From Ashinkailepas kermadecensis (taxonomy: Eukaryota > Arthropoda > Thecostraca > Neolepadidae): a stretch of 64,000 bases of DNA. The notes under the pieces were generated by a model, which saw nothing but the letters and a program-made list of their open reading frames with translations, ran no database searches and was not told the origin of the DNA. A program made the translations under genes and the position numbers. The DNA lies in contig JAOTOM010004947.1 of NCBI GenBank assembly GCA_034440615.1, forward strand, positions 557,012 through 621,011, written 5' to 3'. Shown here one piece after another: positions 10,979 to 21,330 of this stretch; positions within the stretch are counted from its first letter, which is position 1; the number at the start of each line of letters is the position of its first letter.

Positions 10979-11131
10979 TCACACAAAAAAAAACTTACAA
11001 AATAGATTTGTGTACACCATGCACTCATATTTAGGCCATCGCTTTCATATCACTTCCATAAACTACTCGTTTACAGCTCGTGTTGCAAGCAACGGTGTGT
11101 GTAGTGCAGAGAGTGATATGGGTATTGTATT

Positions 11132-12370
11132 ATAAAGTCATAAAGTCATAAAGTATTAAGGCTTAATAAGAGCCACAGGGGCCCATCTGGGTTAAGCCTA
11201 TCTAGAAAAGGTACTAGAATGTACATACTCCCATCCCAATCAATCCCTTATCCCAAGTTCCTAGGAAGCTATATATCCCAGCCCATCTAACACCACTCAC
11301 TTGCTACCGCCTAACACCCTCAATAATCACAAGCTCCTCCCATTACACCCATCGTGCCACCATAGACAACCTCATCAGCATCACATCCCGAAGGAAGGTG
11401 CCGAATCCACTGCTAGGCACATCCCACAGAAATTCATAAAGCGTTCAGACTTAAGAGACTCACTTGCTATTGCATAATACACTCAACAATTACAAACTCC
11501 TCCCATCATACCCATTGTGCTACCATAGACAATCTCATCAGTATCACATCCCGAAGGAAGGTGCTGAATCCACTGCTAGGTACACCCTATATAAAGTTAT
11601 AAAGCATTTAGACTTAATAAGAGACTCACTGGCTATTTCATAACACAGTCAACAATTACAAACTCCTCCCAACTCACACTCCTCCCTGTCGATCAACCTT
11701 CCCTGGAATACAGAAAAACAATCCCCCTATTCTTATAATGATTGTCTATGCCGTTTTTAAAGATGTTCAGTGTGTTGCTACTGACAATGGTTCCTGGCAG
11801 CTGGTTCCAGTGTTCTACTACCCTGTTGGTGAAGAAAGACTGTCTTAACCTTGTCCTGCTGTGATTAACTTTAATTTTGAATTGATGACCTCTAATTGCA
11901 TCATTTCTGTTAAATTCAAACATTTCCCTGAGATATCCCTGTTCCTGACCATGAACAAATTTAAAAACCTCGATGAGATCTCCTCTCAGCCTTCTATATC
12001 TAAGTGAAAACATGTTCAATTTCTTCAGTCTTTCCTCATATTCCAGGTTGCCTATACCATTAACCATTTTTGTTGCCCTCTTTTGTACTCTCTCTAAAAG
12101 CCAACAATCTTTCTCATAACTAGGGGACCAAGCTTGGACACAGTATTCCAAATGTGGCCTGACATATGCACAGTAAAGCTTCCTGATGACCTCCTCACTT
12201 TTGTATGACACATTCCTCTGTATTGCCCCAAGCATTCTTAGTGCCTTCTTCCTGGCTTCTTTGGTCTGTTCTGATGCCCCCAATTTTGTGTTCAAAATAA
12301 CACCTAAGTCCTTCTCCTGCTGAGTCACAGATAGTACTTGGCCACCCATCGAGTATGGAGCCTTCATATG
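11132..12370 (-). mobile_element. 5'-truncated CR1-type LINE, minus strand
   Basis: It begins (3' end of the element) with a CATAAAGT-unit tail at 11132-11154, the complement of the ACTTTATG tail of the nested CR1. A 3' UTR of about 540 bp follows, then a frame 11693-12367 for the ORF2 C-terminus. That frame reads VTQQEKDLGVIL, KKALRMLGAIQRNVSYKS, YVRPHLEYCVQAWSPSYEK, RRLRGDLIEVFKFVHG and EHWNQLPGTIV. It is intact over 224 codons but lacks everything upstream, consistent with 5' truncation during target-primed reverse transcription. It is a sister subfamily of the 3.4-8.3 kb CR1, not a recent copy of it. Confidence 0.9.
11320..11690 (-). repeat. Tandem ~163-bp units in the CR1 3' UTR
   Basis: The block containing CATCCCGAAGGAAGGTGC and CCACTGCTAGG occurs near 11384 and again near 11547. 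Each is preceded by ACAA(G/A)CTCCTCCCAT and a CACCATAGACAA-like stretch. A partial third unit begins near 11650. The other CR1 copy has a single partial unit, so unit number varies between copies. Confidence 0.7.
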
Positions 12371-12374
12371 CTAC

Positions 12375-12540
12375 CTGCCTTCATATTATGTTGGTGTATG
12401 AATGTTTGTTGCGCATGTGTTCCCACTATTGACCACAAATCTATCCCTTCTTTGTAAATATCTGTGAGTTATACCCAGACTGTCCATAATAGCCACTATA
12501 CGTGGAGGGCATGTATTGTAAAATAAATAAATAAAATGAC
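12375..12540 (+). mobile_element. 3' end of another non-LTR element with (AAAT)n tail
   Basis: The stretch reads toward GGCATGTATTGTAAAATAAA, with an AAAT-unit tail ending near 12537. This is the usual look of an arthropod-type LINE or SINE 3' terminus. It carries no coding sequence and cannot be classified further. It lies between the truncated CR1 and the PLE. Confidence 0.45.
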
Positions 12541-12544
12541 TGGT

Positions 12545-13240
12545 TTCTAGGGGTAGTGAAATGGAGTCCCTAGAGCTCTGATTGGGCCGAGCCGTCGAAC
12601 TGGAGACTTCTTCTTCCGTTGCTGCAACACTTGAAGAAACAGAAGACTCGATCTTCTGGGCATTTTCAGGCAAGTGACTTGGACACGGTACCTGCAGGAG
12701 GGTACTTCCCGGAAGACAGGTGCTTGACAGAGTCCCGTGCCCTGGTGCAAGCCCACGGCCTGAGCCGCTGCTGTCTCCTAGACTCTGCTTCTGAAGCGAT
12801 TCAAATTTCTTGACTAACCTTTGTCTGCAAGCGCTTCTTTCATGACGAAGGAGAGAGTGGCACTGCTCTAACAACCAGCACCAATCTGGACAGCTGCAGG
12901 ACAAACGCCGCCCCTAACGGCGCAGACTTCTTCTTATATAGGCCCGATGTCTGTAAGCATCAGAAATCTCTTCTCGTAACATGATAGCTTGACGTTTGCT
13001 AACTTGTTTACGGACCCGCTGGCTACTGGAGCTGTGATGAATTGAAACCTTGGAGACTATGGAACTGGGGTAGAGCCTTTCCTGTCTGCAGTTGATGAGG
13101 AAGATGATCCGTTCTTCGACACGTCCTTGCTTTTGATACAAAATTGCAAAGTGGGCCATTTCTTCCGTGAGGTCGCCACTGTTATAACATTGTTTAATAT
13201 AACGAAGAATGGCTCTTAGATGCTCCTGGGTTTTAGACAT
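12545..13240 (-). pseudogene. Penelope-like element ORF, N-terminal part with an in-frame stop
   Basis: The minus-strand frame starts MSKTQEHLRAILRYIKQCY at 13238-13240 and continues with RVEERIIFLINCRQERLYP, typical of the helical N-terminal region of PLE proteins. A TAG at 12914-12916 interrupts it, but the same frame continues (GRRLSCSCPDWCWLL) to about 12545, so this is a single nonsense change. The match to PLE rests on linkage: the same start codons follow the PLE 3' UTR at 15463 and 33909. It is the downstream ORF start in a tandem pseudo-LTR arrangement and is cut before the RT. Confidence 0.7.
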
Positions 13241-14178
13241 TGCGTGTAAAGAAAATATACGGCCTTCAATATACCAGGAGGTGCTGAGTTGACATCAAAA
13301 GTAACGTTAAAGATTATACTTTATTACTCAACGTTTCGGCCAGGGGCCATCGTCAGGAGTGATAAAAAAATGTCAAGCTTAACAATTCAAAAAAGCACGC
13401 GGGAAAAAAGCGTGCAAAAAGACACGTGGAATGCAAGAAAAGCCTCCTCAGTGGTGCAGACACTCAAGGAAACTCCAAACCAGAAACATACTATGTCAAG
13501 ATGGAATACTCTGAGGAAGCCCGAGCCGATGTTCCATATACATATCGATGCATACACTCACGCACATATATAGACATATATCCAATATAACGCGTAATAC
13601 ATAAAATATAATTTATGTTTATGTAATTTTATGTCATATACCAAGACGTCGTTTGCGTGTTTAGTTGCGGCCGTAGATTACGTATATGTAGAGATTCGAG
13701 GACCTTCAGATCAGCGTTGTCCCTGGCTGTTGCTAGAATTTCTACTTTGAAGTTTGTGTTAGTGTCGCTGTGTTCCATGTTAGAATGTTTGTCAATCATG
13801 TGTTCGCCTAAAGGTGTGTATGCTCTCCGAAGTCTGGCATCTCCCAAGTGCTCATTTTACCTATCCCTAATAATACGTTTGGTTTCACCGACATGAAATG
13901 TTCCAAGACAGCGATTGCATGTTATTTTATAAACTACGTTTTTCCGCGTGCATCTGCCTTTGAGCCCGTTGATACAGGTGCGGCACGTTCTTCTACCAGC
14001 AGGGCATGGCGGAATTTCCAGGGCTGAGCGGACCAGGTAAGATTTCAGCGTAGGTCCGCTAGTCCAAGCTACCCTAACATGGTTTAGATGAGACGAACGG
14101 ATGCCTGCGTTTACCTGTCGACATAGTTGGTCATCGACAAAAGGAAGTCTCATGTAAACATAGTTTGGATTGCTACCC
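13241..14178 (-). mobile_element. PLE locus 1, left inverted arm: C-terminal ORF, 3' UTR and pseudo-LTR
   Basis: On the minus strand the frame 14189-13629 encodes the PLE C-terminus: NPNYVYMRLPFVDDQLC, then a CPAGRRTCRTC zinc-ribbon-like linker, then a GIY-YIG-type endonuclease (VVYKITCNRCLGTFHVGET, IRDR), ending at TSWYMT. The 3' UTR and a hammerhead-like motif follow before the next ORF start. Differences from the right arm include GIRSS for AIRSS and IIRDR for SIRDR. The arms meet tail-inward near 14175. Confidence 0.88.
13319..13367 (-). ncRNA. Hammerhead ribozyme-like motif, PLE locus 1 left arm
   Basis: Read on the minus strand it has CTGACGA, stem II GGCC/GGCC around a CCT loop, GAAAC and GTT before the cleavage position. 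The outer strands pair over about 11 positions (helix I). Hammerheads are known in PLE pseudo-LTRs. Helix III here would have only two pairs and no loop, so activity may need a dimeric form. Confidence 0.6.
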
Positions 14179-15075
14179 TCAGAACACACTGGTCATAGCA
14201 GTTCGATTCCTTTCCTTGATAAGTTGTTTGTAGTTCAGGCTGATGGGAGCTACACCACCGAACTGTACTTTAAACCAATGGCAGCCCCCATCATATTGCA
14301 CTATGATTCGGCCCACCCGATGGCCACTAAAAAGGCCTTTTTAACATCCCAAATGAGGAGAGCAGCACGAGTCTCCTCCGATACTATTTCATGCGAGCGG
14401 AGCCTTGCGAAGATGACAACTCTTTTCCTGGAAAACGGATACCCAGCACATCGGGTACACTCCGCCGCTCGTGCTGTTCACCCTCACAACAGGACTAGGA
14501 TAGGTGGGCAACGTCGGCATCGAGCGGGTTGCAATCCCAACTATGTTTACATGAGACTTCCTTTTGTCGATGACCAACTATGTCGACAGGTAAACGCAGC
14601 CATCCGTTCGTCTCATCTAAACCATGTTAGGGTAGCTTGGACTAGCGGACCTACGCTGAAATCTTACCTGGTCCGCTCAGCCCTGGAAATGCCGCCATGC
14701 CCTGCTGGTAGAAGAACGTGCCACACCTGTATCAACGGGCTCAAAGGTAGATGCACGCGGAAAAACGTAGTTTATAAAATAACGTGCAATCGCTGTCTTG
14801 GAACATTTCATGTCGGTGAAACCAAACGTAGTATCAGGGATAGGTACAATGAGCACTTGGGAGATGCCAGACTTCGGAGAGCATACACACCTTTAGGCGA
14901 ACACATGATCGACAAACATTCTAACATGGAACACAGCGACACTAACACAAACTTCAAAGTAGAAATTATAGCAACAGCCAGGGAGAACGCTGATCTGAAC
15001 GTCCTCGAATCTCTACATATACGTAATCTACGGCCGCAACTAAACACGCAAACGACGTCTTGGTATATCACATAA
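14179..15075 (+). pseudogene. PLE C-terminal ORF with GIY-YIG endonuclease
   Basis: The 300-codon frame starts in the RT connection: IPFLDKLFVVQADGSYTTEL, then YFKPMAAP and HYDSAHPMATKKAF. These match the PLE 'FLD...tELYrKPt...yDShHP..K' region. Next come a Cys-rich linker (CPAGRRTCHTC) and the GIY-YIG domain: VVYKITC, FHVGETKRSIRDRYNEH (catalytic Arg and downstream H/E) and TPLGEHMIDKH, ending in LRPQLNTQTTSWYIT. PLE GIY-YIG domains nick target DNA to prime reverse transcription. The upstream RT core is missing. Confidence 0.93.
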
Positions 15076-15335
15076 AATTACATAAACATACATTATATTT
15101 TATGTATTACGCGTTATATTGGATATATGTCTATATATGTGCGTGAGTGTATGCATCGATATGTATATGGACCATCGGCTCGGGCTTCCTCAGAGTATTC
15201 CATCTTGACATAGTTTGTTTCTGGTTTGGAGTTTCTTTGAGTGTCTGCACCACTGAGGAGGCTTTTCTGCATTCCACGTGTCTTTTTGCAAGCTTTTTTC
15301 CCGCGTGCTTTTTTCAATTGTTAAGCTCGACATTT

Positions 15336-15384
15336 TTTTATCACTCCTGACGATGGCCCCTGGCCGAAACGTTGAGTAATAAAG
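15336..15384 (+). ncRNA. Hammerhead ribozyme-like motif, PLE locus 1 right arm
   Basis: CTGACGA is at 15347-15353, GGCC-CCT-GGCC forms stem II, and GAAAC is at 15366-15370 with GTT directly after. Strands 15336-15346 and 15374-15384 pair at 10 of 11 positions (one C/A mismatch), giving helix I. The predicted cut is after 15373. Helix III is reduced to A-U and C-G with no loop. Confidence 0.65.
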
Positions 15385-15515
15385 TACAATCTTTAACGTT
15401 ACTTTTGATGTCAACTCAGCACCTCCTGGTATATTGAAGGTCGTATATTTTCTTTACATGCAATGTCTAAAACCCAGGAGCATCTAAGAGCCATTCTTCG
15501 TTATATTAAACAGAT

Positions 15516-17013
15516 ATATTTACGTTTGGACACGCAACGAGTACCTCGGTATAGGGATGTAGGAAAGGATGTAGGAAAGGATGTAGGAAAGATGTCGGAA
15601 ACGATATAAGAAAACAACGCGTCAGGTGTCAATCTCCACCCCATCTCACTATCGGAATTTGATAACACTGCCGCGCCTCCACACACCGTACTATAATTCG
15701 GCGCCATCCGGACTGCTACTTCACCCAGGTACGTCACCTGTTACCTCTCATCATTCCTGCAAATCAGCTCCGGAATCTGATCTCACCTCTGCTCATCTCT
15801 TCTCGTCTGCCATCTTCAAGTCATCTCTGGTCATCTCTCTTCTCTTCTGCTACCTTGAAATTAACTCACATCGTCTCTTCTCGTCTGATATATTCAAATC
15901 AGATCTCATCATTTCTCGCCGTCAAAGTCAGCACTCATTCGTTTCTTCATCAGCTCTTCTCAGCTACACACAACCACACGACACGGTAAACAACACAGCC
16001 CACACAATACAACATCACAGCATCACTAAGCATCCGATATCGCCGCACTGGTCACAGACTGGTCAAACTCAATAACACCGACAGCATAACTGAAGACGGG
16101 ACACTCGCCCTATATCTTGGGGTAAAGCTGAGGTTCGTCGCCTTATAATGGTAAACACACCCGGTTGCAAAGGGCAACTCCATGTCCCCAAGCAGTGGCG
16201 TTAAAACGTGACGGACCGTCGTCGTGTCTCCGGTGCGCCGTGTGCGACACACTTTCGATATTAAAGAACAGGCCGAATGCCTTTCCGATACGAGAAAGAA
16301 GCCTGCAAGCGCAACTGAGATAATTGAAGCCGGAACAAGAGACCAGTTTCAAAGTGGCTGTTGTGGTATGTGTCAAGTATCGCCCACACTGCCAGTGGTT
16401 TGTATTTGGCGTCAATTGGAGACCGTACCGCGGCACTGGGGAATGTGGGCAGGGTGGGGAATCCTGTGACGGTGCAAGTAAGCTCAACATTAAATATCAT
16501 AATTACCCGCCCTAGGCTTTTGATGGCGCACTGAAAGCCAAAGCTATCGCATCCGATAAAACAATGTGCTATGTTCTACATAGACATTGTCTTCGTACAC
16601 AACACAATTACTCTGTCTGTAAGGTTGATGTTTGGCATGGTAAAACCGTCGTGAGGGAAACAGATCATTTCTCAAAATTGCACGATCCTACGAATGCCAG
16701 AGGGCAGGCTTCGCTCCTCTCGCTGGGCCTCAATAATGGGCGCTAAGCAACCGCAAAGTGCATGCTCTGGAAGCTTTGTGTATTTGTTCATGGAGTTGTG
16801 TGGATGCTAATGATGTGCAGGTGCCTTTCGCTTCAAACAGCACGGAAATCAGCTTTCTAATTCAAGCAAACAGCTCGCGAGACGATGGTGCACCACGTTA
16901 GATAGGGACAGCGCACAAGTGTACGAAGGTGCATCAAGCCAGTCAAGGAGGAGAGTTCACAAGGTGAAGAGAAGCGTGAAGCAGGTTGCAAGGGAAGCGC
17001 GCCAACTCTGTCG
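15516..17013. other. No recognised gene
   Basis: There is a short GTAGGAAAG-type repeat near 15560-15600 and otherwise unique-looking sequence. Frames up to 149 codons (15626-16075) are Ser/His-rich and resemble no family I know. Confidence 0.4.
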
Positions 17014-17196
17014 CACCGTGCTGTACCGGGCCAAAAGGTGCTGCCACCGTGCTGTACCGGGCCAAAAGATGCTGCCACCGTGCTGTATCGGGCCAAAAGG
17101 TGCTGCCACCGTGCTGTACCGGGCCAAAAGATGCTGCCACCGTGCTGTACCGGGCCAAAAGATGCTGCCACCGTGCTGTATCGGGCTAAAAGGTGC
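17014..17196. repeat. 31-bp minisatellite, about 6 copies
   Basis: The unit contains TGCTGCCACCGTGCTGTA followed by (C/T)CGGGCCAAAAG(G/A). Copies differ mainly at C/T and G/A positions. The period is not a multiple of three, so frames on both strands repeat the same peptides in rotating order; they are not genes. Confidence 0.9.
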
Positions 17197-17382
17197 CTGT
17201 TGGAAAAAGGCTCCTGCAGCAGCAGCTGGAAAAACACGTGCGATCTACAATATCAGATCGGCCAATGTGTGTTGCACTTGAAAGATGTCTGGAGATTCAC
17301 AGCAATCAGCTTGGGAAGGAACGATCTATTTACGCTTTCTTCGAATCAGACTCTGAATTAATTGCTGCATGACTGGAAATGA

Positions 17383-17641
17383 TGGTTGCGTTTCTATGGA
17401 TGGTCTATGAAAGGCTGATCTATGGAAGGCTGGTCTATGAAATAGCTGGTCTATGAAAGGCTGTTCTATGAAAAGGCTGGTTTATGAAAGGCTGGTCCAT
17501 GAAAGGTTGATCTATGCAAGGCTGCTCTATAAAAGGCTGGTCTATGAAAGGTTGGTCTAAGAAAGGCTGATCTATGAAAGGCTGGTCTATGAAAGGCTTG
17601 TCTATGAAAGGCTTGTCTATGAAAGGCTGGTCTATGAAGGG
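17383..17641. repeat. ~15-bp minisatellite, about 17 copies
   Basis: Degenerate units of GGTCTATGAAAGGCT, with variants such as GATCTATGAAAGGCT and TGTCTATGAAAGGCT, lie between the 31-bp and 26-bp arrays. Confidence 0.85.
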
Positions 17642-17724
17642 CTAGCTATACTTGATGTACAATGCCAATCTAGGAAAAGGTGTCTTGCAGTATATCGCTG
17701 ATACACACTGCAAACGCGTGACAG

Positions 17725-19936
17725 AGCTGTCGAGGCTGGTGGCTCCCGCCAACTGTCGAGGCTGCTGACTTCCGCCAACAGTCGAGGCTGGTGACTCCCG
17801 CCAACAGTCGAGGCTGGTGACTCCCGCCAACAGTCGAGGTTGGTGGCTCCCACCAACTGTCGAGGTTGGTGGCTCCCGCCAACTGTCGAGGCTGGTGACT
17901 CCCACCAACTGTCGAGGCTGGTGGCTCCCGCCAACAGTCGAGGCTGGTAACTCCCGCCAACAGTCGAGGCTGGTGACTCCCGCCAACTGTCGAGGTTGGT
18001 GGCTCCCGCCAACAGTCGAGGCTGGTGGCTCCCACCAACTGTCGAGGCTGGTGACTCCCGCCAACAGTCGAGGCTGGTGGCTCCCGCCAACAGTCGAGGC
18101 TGCTGACTCCCGCCAACAGTCGAGGTTGGTGGCTCCCGCCAACAGTCGAGGCTGGTGGCTCCCACCAACTGTCGAGGCTGGTGACTCCCGCCAACAGTCG
18201 AGGCTGGTGGCTCCCGCCAACAGTCGAGGCTGCTGACTCCCGCCAACAGTCGAGGCTGGTGGCTCCCGCCAACAGTCGAGGCTGCTGACTCCCGTCAACT
18301 GTCGAGGCTGGTAACTCCCGCCAACAGTCGAGGCTGGTAACTCCCGTCAACTGTCGAGGCTGGTGGCTTCCGCCAACAGTCGAGGCTGCTGACTCCCGCC
18401 AACAGTCGAGGCTGGTGACTCCCGCCAACAGTCGAGGCTGGTGACTCCCACCAACTGTCGAGGCTGGTGACTCCCACCAACTGTCGAGGCTGGTGGCTCC
18501 CGCCAACAGTCGAGGCTGCTGACTCCCGCCAACAGTCGAGGCTGGTGGCTCCCGCCAACAGTCGAGGCTGGTGACTCCCACCAACTGTCGAGGCTGGTGA
18601 CTCCCGCCAACAGTCGAGGCTGGTGACTCCCACCAACTGTCGAGGCTGGTGACTCCCGCCAACAGTCGAGGCTGGTGACTCCCGCCAACAGTCGAGGCTG
18701 GTGACTCCCACCAACTGTCGAGGCTGCTGACTTCCGCCAACAGTCGAGGCTGGTGACTCCCACCAACTGTCGAGACTGGTGACTCCCGCCAACAGTCGAG
18801 GCTGCTGACTCCCGCCAACAGTCGAGGCTGGTGGCTCCCACCAACTGTCGAGGCTGGTGACTCCCGCCAACAGTCGAGGCTGGTGACTCCCACCAACTGT
18901 CGAGGCTGGTGACTCCCGCCAACTGTCGAGGCTGGTGGCTCCCGCCAACTGTCGAGGCTGCTGACTCCCGCCAACAGTCGAGGCTGGTGGCTCCCACCAA
19001 CTGTCGAGGCTGGTGGCTCCCGCCAACTGTCGAGGTTGGTGGCTCCCACCAACTGTCGAGGCTGGTGACTCCCGCCAACTGTCGAGGCTGGTGGCTCCCG
19101 CCAACTGTCGAGGCTGGTAACTCCCGTCAACTGTCGAGGCTGGTAACTCCCGTCAACTGTCGAGGCTGGTAACTCCCGTCAACTGTCGAGGCTGGTAACT
19201 CCCGCCAACAGTCGAGGCTGGTGACTCCCGCCAACTGTCGAGGCTGGTAACTCCCGTCAACTGTCGAGGCTGGTAACTCCCGTCAACTGTCGAGGCTGGT
19301 AACTCCCGTCAACTGTCGAGGCTGGTAACTCCCGTCAACTGTCGAGGCTGGTGGCTCCCGCCAACTGTCGAGGCTGCTGACTCCCGCCAACAGTCGAGGC
19401 TGGTGGCTCCCACCAACTGTCGAGGCTGGTGGCTCCCGCCAACTGTCGAGGTTGGTGGCTCCCACCAACTGTCGAGGCTGGTGACTCCCGCCAACTGTCG
19501 AGGCTGGTGGCTCCCGCCAACTGTCGAGGCTGGTAACTCCCGTCAACTGTCGAGGCTGGTAACTCCCGTCAACTGTCGAGGCTGGTAACTCCCGTCAACT
19601 GTCGAGGCTGGTAACTCCCGCCAACAGTCGAGGCTGGTGACTCCCGCCAACTGTCGAGGCTGGTAACTCCCGTCAACTGTCGAGGCTGGTAACTCCCGTC
19701 AACTGTCGAGGCTGGTAACTCCCGTCAACTGTCGAGGCTGGTAACTCCCGTCAACTGTCGAGGCTGGTGGCTCCCGCCATCTGTCGAGGCTGGTGACTCC
19801 CGCCAACTGTCGAGGCTGGTAACTCCCGTCAACTGTCGAGGCTGGTGACTCCCGCCAACTGTCGGTGACTCCCGCCAACAGTCGAGGCTGGTGACTCCCG
19901 CCAACTGTCGAGGCTGCTGACTCCCGCCAACGCTGC
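17725..19936. repeat. 26-bp minisatellite, about 84 copies, with higher-order structure
   Basis: The unit is GTCGAGGCTGGTGACTCC followed by CGCCAACA. Most variation falls at a few positions (GGCTG/GGTTG, GTGAC/GTGGC/GTAAC, CGCC/CACC/CGTC, AACA/AACT). Minus frames of up to 486 codons are repeat artefacts: 26 bp is not divisible by three, yet all frames lack stops. The right third contains a 416-bp (16-unit) tandem duplication. Confidence 0.95.
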
Positions 19937-21000
19937 CACGAGCTCGGCCGCGGCTGCGACGCCATATGCGCCCCCGAACCGACAATTCCACGCTCGTCCG
20001 AGGTGTCCGATTTACATTGTTTGTCAGATCCTCCGCAACGTGTCAAGCCAGCTTCCGACCGAGCGCTTCTCACAGACGGCGGACAAACACAGTTATCAGG
20101 TGAAGTCAGTTGTGGTCGGTTGATTCGATTGGCTAGGAGGACAGCCAGTGCATGTGATTCTACAACGGAAGTCACGTTGTTGTATCGGACTACTAATGCA
20201 GCCGCGAGGAAGCTGACACCAGATTGTTCCGTCGCGTAGCTCCTGTAGGATCTGAGAGCATGCTGTTAGTGACGCCTGACACAGATGTCGCCGTCCTTGC
20301 TGCTTACCACAGCCGATACGTGGATGAACAGAGTCGGCTGTACGGCAGACAAGGAGAGGAAACAAAAACAGTGAGTGCTATAATGCTGAGAGAATGTTTC
20401 CAGAAGGGAGGCTTTTTTGGCGTTCTGAAAAGATCATGATGAAGGACCGGATGAAGTATTGCTATTGATCGGCTTAAAGTGTCCATTGTATGTTGTGCAT
20501 CTACTTAATGTGAAAGCTGATCGTTGCCTCCGGCGGCGATTAACTTCCACATTTCTTCTCAATCTGAAGGAAACCTCTATTTACTGCTGTCGAGCGCATG
20601 CCGACGTGACATTGTTCAGTCAAGAAATGTAAACCTTGCCACTTGATTTCCCTGCTGCGTGCCGTGTACTGCACGAAGCATCGACGATGTTTTCGAGATG
20701 CCAAAAAAGAGCTGCTCGTGGCAAACACAAGATGTGAAGAACCTCCGAATTTTGTTTAATAATGCGACTAGCCGGCAGTGACTTCGGTACGTTCTCGCCC
20801 CCCCTCCACAATTACACCTCTTTAGTGGCACTGACAGAGCCCAGTTCTACTTCGTCCAAGCATTGTCTGCCCGAAGCTTGTTTCTGAACCCTAAAGCTTG
20901 GCAAACAGTGGGTCGCGTCTGGCTCCAAGAAGCAACATCACTGCGAATAGACTGAGAAGACGACGAAGTGATCCAAATGACTCAACAATGAAAGATTATT
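19937..21000. other. No recognised gene
   Basis: Mixed-composition sequence. Frames up to 89 codons overlap on both strands without a family signature. I see no repeat array or structured RNA. Confidence 0.4.
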
Positions 21001-21002
21001 GA

Positions 21003-21330
21003 GGCGGGGATGGCCGAGTAGTTAAGGTGTTGAGCTCTGGGTACCAAAGGTCCCGAGTTCAACACTCGCACCACTCGGGACATTTCCAAATCCTGCGGTC
21101 TACCGGCGAAACAGTGTGGGCGGCGCTATTGGCCGTGACCGTGCATGAAGTGCGTCGAGAACCAGCCAATAAGCAAACCATGACAGATTGTAGTTTCTAT
21201 AGGAGTGCGGACGCCGCTCTACCCGCAAAATTGGCCGGTGTCGACGTTGAGTACTCGGTGTGAATGCTCCCTGCAGTGCACCTTGTCCAATAAGGTCTGT
21301 AGATGTCGAGCAGAGGAGCTCAGAAAACAC
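21003..21330 (+). repeat. tRNA(Ser/Leu)-derived SINE or tRNA pseudogene
   Basis: An internal Pol III promoter is visible. The A box is TGGCCGAGTAGTTAAGG (21011-21027), as in type-II tRNAs, and the B box is GTTCAACAC (21057-21065), matching GWTCRANNC. The anticodon arm and the acceptor end do not close into a tRNA. The right boundary is a guess because no tail or TSD was found. Confidence 0.5.

Larger units (their letters stand above)
8268..11131 (+). mobile_element. LINE A (L2/Daphne-like), 3' segment with endonuclease, RT and 3' UTR
   Basis: This is the continuation of the LINE interrupted at 3357. The reading frame resumes exactly at codon ACT (TETWLRPSTPTRLINFPGY). It carries the rest of the endonuclease, the RT, a stop at 10976-10978, and a ~150-bp 3' UTR ending in GGGTATTGTATTAT, where the tail of the minus-strand CR1 abuts. 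The pattern shows LINE A was in place before the CR1 copy landed in it. Confidence 0.88.
14179..15515 (+). mobile_element. PLE locus 1, right arm: C-terminal ORF, 3' UTR and pseudo-LTR
   Basis: The plus-strand arm begins in the RT C-terminal or thumb region, runs through GIY-YIG, the 3' UTR and a hammerhead-like motif, and ends 17 codons into the next ORF start (ATG at 15463; MSKTQEHLRAILRYIKQ). It then breaks into unrelated DNA near 15514. It is a near mirror image of 13190-14175. Confidence 0.9.

Noticed and set aside
17632..19546. Minus-strand frames up to 486 codons with SLDSWREPPASTVGGSHQP repeats
   Set aside because: They are produced by the stop-free 26-bp repeat, appear in all three minus frames, and have no start or domain outside the array.
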